Under the pieces are notes generated by a model that worked only from the letters and a program-made list of their open reading frames with translations, searched no databases and had not been told where the DNA came from. This document shows, piece after piece, positions 18,604 to 29,884 of a DNA stretch of 64,000 nucleotides (the stretch's first letter is position 1; each line of letters opens with the position of its first letter). The position numbers and the translations under genes are program-made. The DNA comes from Mauremys mutica (lineage: Eukaryota; Chordata; Testudines; Geoemydidae). The stretch covers positions 194,340,915 through 194,404,914 of the forward strand of contig NC_059074.1 of assembly GCF_020497125.1 (NCBI RefSeq), given 5' to 3'.

Positions 18604-20582
18604 GCATCGGTTGGATCAGCAACAGGAAGCAACATTATATTACTGTGTAGCTAGCTCCAAGGATAATGAGGCCCTTTCACAGCAGAGTATTTAACTTGGT
18701 AGAATAAATGCTTCCTTTTCACATAACAGAGAAGTCAGATATCAAGAAGAGGGGGAGGAGGGGCAGAGAACTGCACATTGCTGAGATGGGGGACATAGAC
18801 TTCTAGAGACATGCTGATGCTGTATGGCCAACATTTTCAAACTTGGGTCCCTAAAATAGGTCAGGCACTTAAATCCATATTTAGGCACCTAACTAAATAG
18901 CCTGATTTTCAGAGGTGCCAAGCACTCATAACACCCACTGATGTCAAGGGGCTAACAGCTGTATAATTCTGATTACAATGTTCTACCCCCAAATTACACA
19001 CCACAAAGCTTAGGTGTGTATCTGATTTTCAGGGGCATCTTCCCTTCTTTTTATCCATTTCCCCAGCTGGGTTGACTAAGGCATAAGAAGGTCAGATGAC
19101 TTATACCGAGATCAGAAATGAGTCAGCATCTCACCCCAGTGACTATAACATAATGCTCATTTGTACACTATAATTTTTCATGCGGTCGTACATAACTTTT
19201 AAAATGAATATATGGGAAAATACACCCACATATGACAAATGTACTTACACTCACTCAGATTTGGGTGAACATTCTGTTAGTCACAGAAAAGCATCTGTGC
19301 AAATCTTTTTTTGTTACTGTTGTTCTTTGCTTCCCTAGACATTTCATCAAATGGTCACTGAGTCAGACTCAGTGGGTTTTGCTATTAAAGTGTGTGTGGA
19401 GGCTGCATTCCAAAGCACTTGTAAGGCTGGAAGAGAAATATCCCCACATTGCAAATCGAACACCCTTTGTAAAAACTGAATATTTATGAAGACAGCTCCT
19501 AACTAAAGACTTTATCTGAGAATCATCTTGGATTTAAAAGCGGAGCACTGCAGACGTTCATTCTGAGGCAGTAAAGCAGGAGTTAATTTAAACTGGTGTC
19601 AATTGCACAACATGTGTTCCTACAATGTTAAAGAAAATACTAATTTATATGTGAACTAATTCCAACAGCAACCAAATGTCCAGTAGCAACCGCATGCAGC
19701 CACTAGGCAGCTAAACGGCTTACTTTCCTTGTAAACTCTTTGGGGCAGGAAACACCTTTCTGTTCTGGGTTTGTAGCGTGCCTCGCGCAGTGGAGTACTG
19801 GGATGTGCAGAGGGCGCTGCTTTGATGGGGGTCAATGAGTTGTGCACAGGGGGTGGGGCTGGCAGCCAAGGACAGATATGGTGGTTCCTCCCTTTCCTCT
19901 TCCTCAGCCTACAAGTCCTGCCACTGCCCCTGCCCTGCCTTCTTCTTTCCACGTGCCAAGCCCAGAGGAAGGGTGTTTTAAGGACTCAAACTGAAGGAGG
20001 AGGGTTCATTAGGAGGCTTTGTGAGGATGGGGGATTGATCTGGTGGGGGATGCTCTCTCTAGGTATTTATGCTACATTCATAACCATGGTGTCTGGTTGC
20101 TTGAGGTGTATTTAATATGCACATGTGCTCATCCAGCCTGTTGCATATTGCACCAGCCTGTCAGGCAGCTTCATAAGGTAGCCAGAGTTAAACTGGATTG
20201 CTCACTGCAAGACAAAGCACCATTGTCTGTACAGAGAGACCAGGGCAGGCCCTGGATGTAGAGATGTTCCCATTTGTCAGGGACACGTGGTTACCAGATG
20301 CATATTTGACAAAGATTTTTTTTTTAAATCTATAGCCTAAACCCTGAGGGAAGTAACTCGCCAGAGGAGCTCAGAGCTGCTTCTCATAATGGGCCAGGCT
20401 GTGTTGTTGAAAGTAGCATGCCTTGGATGGTGTGCAGGTGGTAAGGCACCAAAGAGAACAAGGGAGGGCCAACATGCGTGCTGCCTCAGCACAGCAACGG
20501 TGATTGGAGAACAGGGGAGAGGGAGCAAGACAAACCCAGTGGAGCACAGGCAGGCAATAACAGCAGCAGCAGGAAACCAGCT
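18604..20582. other. Mostly unassigned; one diffuse repeat
   Basis: Around 18830-18990 there are phrases (ATTTTCAAACTTGGGTCC, TTAGGCACCTAACTAAATAG) that recur loosely at 48640-48735 and 50320-50455, so a diffuse old repeat is likely. The rest shows no recognisable feature. Confidence 0.35.
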
Positions 20583-20900
20583 AGGGTTACCAACTTTCTA
20601 TTTGCAGAAAACGGACCACCCTTGCCCTGGCCCCGCCCCCTACCCTGCCCCTTCTCATGCCATCCCCCCTCCCTGTGTCGCTCTTGCTCCCCAACCCTCG
20701 CTCACTCCTTCATTTTCACTGGGCTGGAGCGTGAGAAGGGCTTTGGGGTGCAGGCTCTGGGCAGCACTTACCTCATGAGGCTCCCAGGAAGCTGCCGGCA
20801 TGTCCTTCTGTCTTCTGTCAGCCCAGCAGCTGAGTATGCCTCAGCTTCAAGAGTTAATAGCCAGAAGACAAGTCTGCCCTGTGCAAAAAATTAAGTCATT
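20583..20900 (+). mobile_element. Truncated hAT-like MITE
   Basis: Begins TAGGGTTACCAACTTTCTAT with a GC-rich body, like the start of the larger element at 52263-53201. The other terminal repeat is not found, so it is truncated or too diverged. Confidence 0.5.
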
Positions 20901-21240
20901 CTATGCAAGATGGTGAAGAGCATCCCATTCCGTGAGAACTAGCTCCCATCTTCATGTAACACCAAGGGATTTAATGCAGAAAGTGATCATTTTCCCCCTC
21001 TCCACTATGTTTGCCTTTCCTTCTCTTCATTCTGGGGATCTTTCCCCTCCCCTCCCCTCCTCTCCCCTCCCCTTCCCACTCCACCCCCACCTAACTCAGG
21101 GCTGGTTCAGACCAAACCTGCAGCCACAGAATGCTCCCAGCCCTATCGCATCTAGGACAGGTTGAAATGACAGAGGAGCATTTACTACTATCTATCTAGG
21201 TACTTATATGGTGCCCATCACCGCTGATTCTGAATACCCC
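20901..21240. repeat. Unassigned stretch with CT-rich low-complexity run
   Basis: Repeated CCCCTCCCCTCC units at about 21040-21085; otherwise unremarkable. Confidence 0.5.
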
Positions 21241-21244
21241 ACAG

Positions 21245-21425
21245 TCATGAATGGATTTTATCCTACAGCATTCCTGCACGGGCGGGAAATATTTCCCCCC
21301 TTTTACCAATGCGGAACAGCATATATTAAATGACTTGCTCAAGGACACAGAGGAAGTCTGCAGCAGAGCTAGGAATTGAACCCAGTTTAGTCCCAGTCCA
21401 TCCTTCCTGCTATGCTCCAATGCTA
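21245..21425 (-). repeat. MIR-like CORE-SINE
   Basis: Reverse MIR order on the plus strand: CCCTTTTACCAATGCGGAAC, ACTTGCTCAAGGACACAGAG, GGAATTGAACCCAGTTTAGT. Diverged. Confidence 0.6.
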
Positions 21426-22582
21426 CCTAGGATGGGGTACAAACTGCTTCGTGCTGTGGAGATAACTTGAGCCTGTTGGAGGAAAATACATACACCAGTT
21501 TGAACACTCTATACTGGCCTCCATCCTATGGATCTTAAGCCTTCGTTGTCTGGCTATTTGAGGAAGGTTAGGACAGAGGAGGAGGCAGATATGTTTGAAC
21601 TGGCCTGGTCCCAGCCCACTGCTGCCATTCTGATAGTGGCATAGGGGAAAACTATGTACAATCAACATGCTCAACCTGGTGCGCCTAGTTCATCAAACTC
21701 AGGATCTGAACACCCAGGCAATTAATGTCCACCAAAAGCTAAGAAGATGAATGAATAACCATGTTGAAATATCAGATCATCCCAAGAACAATGCAAGCTT
21801 CAAGCAGCTACAAACCATAGTACTGTTGCCTTTATTTAAACTATCTATTTAGAACTGAAAACCTGTTCAGGCCAGAATTCTTTGGAAATATGCTACTGAA
21901 CGTGCCTCTAGTGTTGAGATAAAACAAAGGAGTTAAAGCTGCTAGGAGATTTGATAATGACGATGAGGGACTGGTTGCAGCCTGCAGAAACCTGAAAGGA
22001 AACTGGAGAGTGCAAGAATTAGAAGGCATTGCTATGGCAACAAAGCAAACCACCCCTAAAGAGAATAGAAAATATGTATAGCGAAGCCAGGATCATAAGG
22101 AAAGAAATGTATATTCCCAGTGGAGGCGAATGATAAATTGACTTAAAATGTATAAGAAGTCATGCTAAAGGCATGATTTTGATTTCAATTATGTACATGT
22201 TCACTAAACACATGGTTTTTTTGGGGGGGTAAAAGACATTTCCCCAAAACCAGCACTTAGCCATGTCTTTAGGCTTTGAGGAGATGTAATGATATCATAT
22301 GGTACATATTTTTGTTTTAATCCTAGATGTTAATTAATCCCCGGGGTGGAAGGGAACAGAATCTTCTTTACACTATTCTGCCCTTAACCCAGTCACAACT
22401 AATGTACTTTTGTTTTAATTCAGTGTTAAAGATCTTTTTTCCTCCCTCGAATAAAGTTAGGCTGCTATTTGTAAATGAGGGGTTTTTTTTAATTCATATT
22501 CACAGTCCATTCCCCTTCATTCTCTGGTGCAACTGATTGGAAATTTCTTTAGGAGCTGTATTTAGTTTTGAAAAAGTGGGAG
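21426..22582. other. No recognisable feature
   Basis: No domain-bearing frames or clear repeat ends. Confidence 0.4.
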
Positions 22583-23227
22583 TATAGTGGGGTGACTGCC
22601 CCACTCTGATAGGCAGGGATTCAAAGCAGCCTTGGAGAGGGCTGCAGCTGGGAAAAGGAGTGAAAGCACCTGAGTGAGTAGCTGACCACAGGTGTGACCA
22701 GCTCAATTAGGGCTCAGCTGGCCCTGGTAAGAGGGCTGGGGGCCAGAAGCGAGAGGAGTCTCTCTCCAGCCCTGGAGGGAGAAGGATTAGCTGCCTGAGA
22801 GCAAGGTATCTGAACTGGAGCAGAGCAGAGCAGGGCAGAGCAGTGCTGGGGCAGGGCAAAGGGAGCTGGGGAGCTCCAGCCTGGTAAACCTCCTGGCTGC
22901 AGGTCTTGGTGAAGGCCTACCAAAAGGTACTAGGGCTGCAGAGGGGCAGCCCAGGGATAGGCAAAGGCAGCTGGTCCAACCCCCTTGCCAGTTACGAGTG
23001 GCCATTACAGACTGCAGTTTGCTCCAGTGAGCGGGGAAGGGAGACCCAGAGCGGGGGTACTGCAGGGGCAGAACCCTGAGGTAAAGGGGCACCGGGGTCC
23101 AGGAGGGATATGGGCAGCCTGAGGCAGGCGAGCCACCAGCCTGCAGAGGGCGCTCTGGGCTGGAATCAAGCTAATTCCCAAGATGACCAGCAGGAGGCGC
23201 CGCGCCAGTGAGTCTCGCTTTGCTACA
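22583..23227. mobile_element. Solo LTR-like element, second copy (645 bp)
   Basis: Same family and orientation as 6564-7257. Shared blocks include GGGGTGA at the start, TTGGAGAGGGCTG-like text, CCCAGTGAGCGGGG-like text, GATGACCAGCAGGAGG and the end TGCTACA. The flanks GGGAG and GGGGG are a one-mismatch 5-bp duplication. The first base pair has drifted to TA. No internal retroviral sequence adjoins it. Confidence 0.65.
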
Positions 23228-23345
23228 GGGGGTTAAAATTAATTCATAAAAATGAATACTGCAGTCAGTTCAGTAGCTCTGGGATGTGTGCACTGCTCCT
23301 TTAAATCTGTAGCAAGAAGCCACACAGGAAGGGAAACTAGGAAAG

Positions 23346-23782
23346 TCTCAGGATCATGAGGGGGACATGGGCAGTCAGGCCTAACAGTTGGAGCTCTGGG
23401 TGGGCCAGGGCTGAAGATTAGAGCAGAGCTGAGCTGGAATCAATAATATGGACAATGCAGAGCCAAGGGCCAGAGCCAGGGATCAGAAGCCAGTTGCCAG
23501 AGTCAGTGGGTGAGCTGGAAATGGGATCAGGAAGCAGAGCCAGGAGTTTCTCAAGGATGGATATGGGCAGGAACTGAAGCAGGAACAAGAGCAGGCTGGG
23601 CAGAAGCAGCCACAGGAAGCAGGACCAAGTTCAGCTGTAGGCGTAGCTCTGGCTGCTCCTGGGTCAAGTAGTAGCTAGCTCCACCAATCAGGAAGTGCAA
23701 TCACTCAGGCAGCCCTTGCCAGGATGAGCTGTGTCCAGTATGTTGCTAGGAGACAGACCTTGCTGCAGCTGGCTCCCTGATG
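23346..23782 (-). repeat. 3' LTR of the Sushi-like element
   Basis: Matches 26086-26501 in order along its length (AGTAGCTAGCTCCACC, AATCAGGAAGTGCAATCA, GCTGCAGCTGGCTCCCTGA). The outer bases have drifted from TGTCAGG/CCTGACA. Confidence 0.72.
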
Positions 23783-24240
23783 TTACCTTTCCCCAAACGG
23801 TACCAAGTGTCTCATAGATTTGGTCCAGCATGTCCCAGAAAATGTCATTCACAAAATGCTGAAACATAGCTGTAGCATTACATAGCCCAAATGGCATGAC
23901 TGAATACTCAAAATGCCCATATTGAGCATGGAACGCCACCTTTCATTCATTGCCTTCCCAGATACGAATGAGACTGCAGGCTCCATGAAGGTCCAGTTTA
24001 GAAAAAAACCTGTCCAAGCAAAGTCTTCCAAAAAGTTCATTAATAAATGGCAAAGAATAGCAATTTCAAACTGTCACTCTATTCAGAGCCCAGTAACCAG
24101 CACAGGGGCACATGGAGCCGTCTTTTTTTGCTAAAGAAGGATGGAGGTAGAAGGATGAATAAACCTCTCTTCTAAATTCTCATAGAGATATTCCTGAAGC
24201 GTCGGGAGTTCCGGTTCGGAGAGGGAGTAAATATGACCGA
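23783..24240 (-). pseudogene. Ty3/gypsy reverse transcriptase remnant
   Basis: In broken minus-strand frames I read FFSKLDLHGAC (first catalytic aspartate region), a stop, then [20 protein letters not shown] and FQHFVNDIF, all standard gypsy RT landmarks. The sequence passes into LTR sequence before the YxDD box. One in-frame stop and frame shifts are visible. This is a fossil of the catalytic domain. Confidence 0.85.
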
Positions 24241-24893
24241 AAGGAATGTCAGTTGCAGGGGTGCAGGTGGGTTAGGGCAATCATAACTGCAATTCAGAGG
24301 CAAAGAATCTGCCCTCCTTTTGTCAGAAATATCAGCATGGTCTCAGGATTTCTACTGAATACCCAAAGTGGATGAAGAGACGACAGAGTGGGCGGCATCT
24401 ACCTTGGAAATCTCCACTTCAACCACTGCATTGTAAAGGGGTTTGAGTCTGACACCCGACCTTGGGAGATATGACTGGAAGCAGAATCTTGACATAAATC
24501 GCACTGTGCCTGAGCCCTACTGGATACCGAGGTTATGGGTGACCAGCCAAGGAATGCCAAGGGTGACAGGGAAGTGAGGGGTGCAGATCAGTCCAAACTG
24601 CAGAACCTCCTGGTGGCCCTAGAAGGTGGTGACAGTCAGCTCTGTTGTTTGATGAATAACTGGGCCAAAAGGGGGGACCCATCAATGGATTCCAACAATA
24701 TTGGGGTTGCTCTTATGCTGAGTGAGAATCTTATGGGTCCAAGCAAAACCTCGGTCCTTGAAGTTGTCAGGGGGCTCTGAGTCCACGAGCTTCCTCAGCT
24801 CGACCTCAGACATGGCAGGATGCTGTGACTGAAGAGGAAGTTGGAGGAAGGCGCCTCACTGGCTGACCCTAACCAGGATATATAATAATAATA
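24241..24893 (-). pseudogene. Degenerate upstream pol region
   Basis: It lies in the internal region of the Sushi-like element, between its RT remnant and its SINE insertion. This is where protease and early RT would be, but no motif survives that I can name. Confidence 0.4.
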
Positions 24894-25083
24894 ATTGGAG
24901 ATATACCTATTTCCTAGAACTGGAAGGGACCTTGAAAGGTCATTGAGTCCAGCCCCCTGCCTTCACTAACAGGATCAAGTACTGATTTTTGCCCCAGATC
25001 CCTAAGTGCCCCTCTCAAGGATTGAACTCACAACCCTGGGTTTAGTAGGCCAATGCTCAAACCACTGAGCTATCCCTCCCCCT
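24894..25083 (-). repeat. tRNA-derived SINE (turtle Cry/PolIII family), second copy
   Basis: On the minus strand: the head GAGGGGGAGGGATAGCTCAG, an A box at 25062-25072, a B box GTGAGTTCAATCC at about 25020-25032, and the CR1-like tail GACCTTTCAAGGTCCCTTCC. It is closer to an intact SINE than the 16781 copy. It sits in the interior of the Sushi-like element, so it inserted after that element did. Confidence 0.9.
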
Positions 25084-25145
25084 CAAAAGACAAAAAGAGG
25101 CTTTTCCCAACTGGGTAAGGACACAAGTCTTACTAGGGCATCCCT

Positions 25146-25280
25146 TAAGGTGACCAGATGTCCCAATTTTATAGGGACAGTCACGGTTTTTGGGTCTTTT
25201 TCTTATATAGGCTCCTATTACCCCCCCCCCACACACACACACCTGTCCCGATTTTTCACACTTGCTGTCTGGTCACCCTA
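25146..25280. mobile_element. hAT-type MITE with perfect 8-bp duplication
   Basis: Ends TAAGGTGACCAGATG and CTGGTCACCCTA form the inverted repeat. Perfect 8-bp flanks GCATCCCT lie at 25138-25145 and 25281-25288. The interior includes a C10 run followed by (AC)n. A relative in the other orientation is at 35539-35661. Confidence 0.85.
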
Positions 25281-25288
25281 GCATCCCT

Positions 25289-26085
25289 GGATGTACATTC
25301 TCCATGATACAGGCATAAGTCTAAAGCTCATTACCCGCTCCTTTCTGTGTTGGAAAGTCAGGGTCAAATCTGATTAACCTGTGGGGGGACAAAAACTTGA
25401 CTCCCTTTCTAGTTAGCATTCATCCAGGCAATCATGGATGCTGATGCAGCTTGACCACAGCATCTTGGTCAGATGGTGGCTCTACCTGTGCCAGGTCGTG
25501 CTTGATTTTTTTCATTCAAGGCATGCTGGAAATGGTACTGATATACTGCCTCATTCCATCTAGTGTTGGCTGCTAAGCACTAGAATTCCATAGCAAACCC
25601 ACCAACTGATCTATTACCCTAGCATAGGTACTGAAACGCATGCTCAGCAGAGCAGGTATAATTCGGGTCATCAAAAACAATCACGGCTCAAATGAATTCC
25701 TTGGGCTGCCCCAGCAAAGGGCTATAAAAGTCTCCAGGAGTGGAGAATGCCTAGGCCAGGGCCTCTCAGGCTAACCGACTGAAAATGAGCCCCACTTGGG
25801 CCCAGTCAGTGGGAAATGACAGAGGTTGTGCATGAACAGAAAGCAGCATTGATTCAGAAAGCCACAACATTTCCAGCAGTCACCATCAAACTGGACCGAA
25901 GCACAATCTTCAGTTCCTGACACTCCTGGGCCCCAGGTAGCGAGGCCTGAACCTGCAGAGCTGTGATCTAGGTCTGCAGCCTCTGCAAGGTAGCCATTAC
26001 CTCAGTCAGGAAAAGGGAGGCCTTAACAAGGGTCACCTCACAGTTGAGCCCAGTCTTCAGTCTCTCTCTCTTGGGCTGCTCAAAC
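25289..26085 (-). pseudogene. Degenerate 5' internal region of the Sushi-like element
   Basis: Lies between the MITE and the right-hand (5') LTR, where gag would be. No zinc knuckle or other motif could be recognised. Confidence 0.4.
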
Positions 26086-26501
26086 TGTCAGGATCACTAC
26101 CGGGACGTGGGCAGGTGGACTGGATGGTTGGCACCATGCCTGGAAAGCAGAGCTGGAGTCAAGAATTAAGGCCCCAGCATGTCCAGGGGGCATAGTTGCA
26201 AGCAGAGCAGAGGGTCAGAGCCAAGGATCTGAAGCCAAATGCCAGAGCCAATGGGTGAGCCGAAGACGTGGCCAGGAAGCGGAGCCAGCGGTCAAAGCAG
26301 GAGTGTCAAGGATGGAACAGCCACAAGAAGCAGGAGCAAGGGCAGCTGTGGGTGTATCTCTGGCTGCCGCAAGGTGACGTAGTAGCTAGCTCCACCCCAT
26401 CACCAATCAGAAAGTGTAATCAGTCAAGCAGCCCCGGCCAGGAGCAACTGTGTCCAGTGCACTACTAGGAGACCGACTCTGCTGCAGATGGCTCCCTGAC
26501 A
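26086..26501 (-). repeat. 5' LTR of the Sushi-like element
   Basis: Plus strand begins TGTCAGGATCACTACC and ends GGCTCCCTGACA, with TG...CA ends intact. Confidence 0.75.
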
Positions 26502-26664
26502 GGAAGTTTCTGGACAGAAACTCTGCTCTGAAGAAGAGAGAGAGTGAAAGACATTGTTCTCATTCTAAGTGCAGCTCTTTTTGCGATTCCTTTGGCACAC
26601 CTATCTCTCTTAGGCACTACTTACATGACTCCCTTTAACACAGTATCTGAGTGTCTCTCACAGC

Positions 26665-26830
26665 ACCCCTGGTAAGCAGGAAACTGCTATTATCCCTATT
26701 TTACAGACAGGGAACTGAGGCAAAGACAGACTACGTGACCTGACCAAGGTCAAACGGGAAATCTGCGACAGAGCATGGAATTGACCCCATGTCTCCTGAA
26801 TCCCAGGCTAGCACCCCAACTACTGTTAAC
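26665..26830 (-). repeat. MIR-like CORE-SINE
   Basis: Reverse MIR order: ATTATCCCTATTTTACAGAC, AACTGAGGCAAAGACAGACT, GAATTGACCCCATGTCTCC. Confidence 0.7.
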
Positions 26831-29522
26831 CTTTGACACTGTCTTATGTAAGAGAGGAAGGTGACTTATTTTAACTAGAAGTAGAAGAGGAGAAAATATG
26901 CCAAATTTCAACCCTTCACAGATTATTTCATGTGATTATCCCTTGGAATGGTGTGAATGGCAATGAAACATAACAAAGTTTAACACAGAGACCAGTGAAA
27001 TACAGGTAAACTTGTTAATTTTACACAACAAGGAGTGAATCTGAACATATTTATTCATAATTTGCCTTTGCTAAGGAAGGAGATGAGACTAACTATGACA
27101 TTGTCCTTAAAAAGTCTGAGGAACATTTCATTGCAAAAAGATATGTGATACACAAAGAAGCATGCGTTTGCCACATGGCTCACAGGGCCAGAGAGCATAT
27201 GGAAGCCTTCATAAGGAATATATATGAACAAACAGAGCAGTGGCACTTCCGTATCAGTAAGGAAGGCCACAAAGAAAATGTCTAATAGTTGACATTTTAA
27301 ATAAGGAGCATTTTAGAAAAATTACAGTTAATGTTTGAGCTCAATCTGGAACTGGCAGGAAACTCTGAGCTAGTTGAAATGCAAGTCACTGAGCAAGAAA
27401 ATAGTGGAAGGCAATTGCAAGCAGTAAAGAAAAGTTTTCCATGCAGAAAAGAGAAGCACCATTAAGAGCACTGAATTCCACAGGCACAAACATGATGGGT
27501 GTAGCAAGGACAAACACAGCAACGAGGAGGCCTGGCCACCCAGGGGAAGTATATGGGAACAATGAGAGCATGTCCTTTGAAACAAAGGAATCAGGGAGGA
27601 AGGATGAGTGAGTGAGTGATGTCCATTTCCTTGACTGTATTCACTGGTATTCTCAAGATCTGTAACACTGTTATACATTTGAAATGGATTAGAGGGGTAC
27701 TGGTTGTGATTTGTAAAGAAACTTTTAAGGGGATGATTCCTAGCCCTAAATTGAAATAGCTCAGGGAAGTGCTCAATATCCCAGAGGGACAGATAAATTG
27801 CTTGGGGCAATCAATGGCCCATTATTAGCAAACAAGACAAGGAGTAGGTGTATTACACCTTCATCATTAATGGGGCTACTCCAAGCACCCTGCTAGGCCA
27901 AACCACAGCTTGTGATGGGCCACAAAAAGCCCACTGGGGAAGTTAGAGTGGTGGGACATTTGGCCTTTGGAGGAAATGGCCTTTTTAAAGGAGAACCATG
28001 GAAAAATTGTGGATCACATGGAAAAAGGGGTCCAAAACTCTGTGCTCATCCACAAGGGGTCCATTCCACTGTATCCCAAAGTGAAGGAAGAACTGGATAG
28101 ACTGGAGACGAATTATTTAACTGTGCAATAAAGAACTGCCGCAAGTGTGTCCCTATAGAGCATGTTATGCAAACCAAGAGGCATTTCCAAATCTAGGAGC
28201 TTGTCTAAATGGGACATTTTTCCAGTTATAGTTATACCAGTATAACTCCCTGTGTGGACACTCTTGTTTGCCTTTTCCCCATTTAGCTTCTATCATTTTG
28301 GAAATGGTTTAAGCTAAGCCAAAAAACAGACTAAAAAAAGACTGGCTTCCCCTTTCCTACTAGCTTCTGCTGATCTGGGACATTCATTTATTCCCATAAG
28401 ATATCTGTCAGCACTCTATGATCAACTCCATCAATGACTGCTGAGGGATCCAGCATAGAAGTTTGTTTATTGTTCAGATGCTGGAGAATAGACGCCATCA
28501 TTTTCTTGATAACATTACCATGATAAGGAAGGTTGGAGACTGCATGGTAGTTGGTGGTCACTGGCATTAGGTTGTATGCTTCTTTAAGGTCTGCCAGACT
28601 ACTCCATGCCTTAGAGTATTTAATGGGTTCCTTTTTTTGAAAGAGGGTTTGATAATAGCTATCAAAAGGCCTAGTTAGATTTTACAAGGCATGAAGATTT
28701 TACAGGTGGTGGCTCAGCCATTTCCAAGAGCCACCAAGGTTCTGATTGAGTGACTGGCTGGAACTCCATCAAAGTAGAAGGTGTGGGAGGGGAAGGGCGG
28801 GCTTCACCCATGTTTTGGGGTGTTTTCCTTTGTCACTGTAAGGCCCTCTTTGATTTTTTTTTGTCCATGAAATAAAGAAAAAAAACACCACCTCCTCTCA
28901 CACAGACTTTTAAGACTAAACTGAATAACTCTGTACGATCTTCATTGCCCACTACAGGCCTGTAAGCTCCACTGCTTTTGCTCAAGACTCTTTTCTACCA
29001 CTGCCAAGGCTGTCCTTACCCAGAGTTCCAAGTGCAGTGTACAGTTATAGAAAATAATGATATTACTGGAATACACTCAGTGCATTACACCACCAAATTA
29101 CCAAATGAAAAACATTGTCCCAGACCAAACAACATACTGCACCGACCAACACAAATATTATTTTCCTTCTCTAAAACGAATGGTTCTTCTACAACATGAA
29201 GTCACCTCATAAGTTTTAGACTGCAAACCATGTACATATGTTTTACTGACCTTCTTTTGATAAATACAGCTGGGCTTCACTCCCCTTTGACAGATAATAA
29301 CTACACCTATCATTTTTAGCGGGCAGGCAAGCCCTCTTTGCACTTCTCCAGAAGGGGGAGGTATATAATTAACACCTTGTTGGGATAATGTACCTTCTTT
29401 AAGAACATTATTCCATTTCTTACAGATTTACAATTGAGGTTTTAAACATTAGTTTCAGCTCATTTTCTCCTTGCTTAAAAACTAAACATCATGCTTAAAA
29501 ATTAACCTCCCTCCCACTAGCC
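26831..29522. other. No recognisable feature
   Basis: About 2.7 kb with no defendable gene or repeat. The minus strand at 27055-27810 has hydrophobic frames (27055-27270, 27370-27810), but they do not join into a recognised family and are treated as chance. Sequence near 28200 has short MITE-like words (GTTATACCAGTATAACTCC). Confidence 0.35.
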
Positions 29523-29788
29523 AAGCCATGTCTATACTAACAGTGCTACAGCAGCATACCTACAGCAATGCCACTGAAGTGTACACACTTCCGACAGCAA
29601 AGTGTTTTTCTGTCACTGTAGGTAATCCACCTCCCTGAGCGGCAGTAGGTAGGCCAACAGAAGAATTCCCGAGCAGCGATTACACCAGGTGGTAGGTCAG
29701 CACAGCCATGATGCTCAGGGGTGTGAATTTTTCACAACCCTGAGAGCCACAGCTATGTCAACTTAATTTTTAAATGTAGACCAGGCCT
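29523..29788. mobile_element. MITE with GTCTA/TAGAC ends
   Basis: Begins AAGCCATGTCTATACTA and ends TGTAGACCAGGCCT, an imperfect inverted repeat. Shares ACTGTAGGTAATCCACCTCC-like interior words with 54897-55115. Non-coding. Confidence 0.6.
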
Positions 29789-29884
29789 CTGTGTGTAAAC
29801 ACACAAGGCAGCTGAGTTTCAGAACACTGAAGCAAGAGCTTAACTAAAATGTTTGTCTACATAATTGTATCTCCTAACTTTTAA

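Larger units (their letters stand above)
23346..26501 (-). mobile_element. Decayed Sushi-like Ty3/gypsy element
   Basis: Two related but visibly diverged LTRs (about 437 and 416 bp) flank a broken interior. The 5-bp flanks GAAAG (23341-23345) and GGAAG (26502-26506) differ by one base. On the minus strand the interior carries RT sequence next to the left LTR. The rest of RT, RNase H and integrase is missing, so this copy is internally deleted. A SINE (24894-25083) and a hAT MITE (25146-25280) inserted later. The RT motifs resemble vertebrate Sushi-type chromoviruses. Confidence 0.78.

Noticed and set aside
27055..27810. Hydrophobic minus-strand frames that look like membrane segments
   Set aside because: Two frames that do not join; AT-rich plus-strand DNA gives Phe/Leu-rich translations on the other strand. 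No receptor motif could be named.
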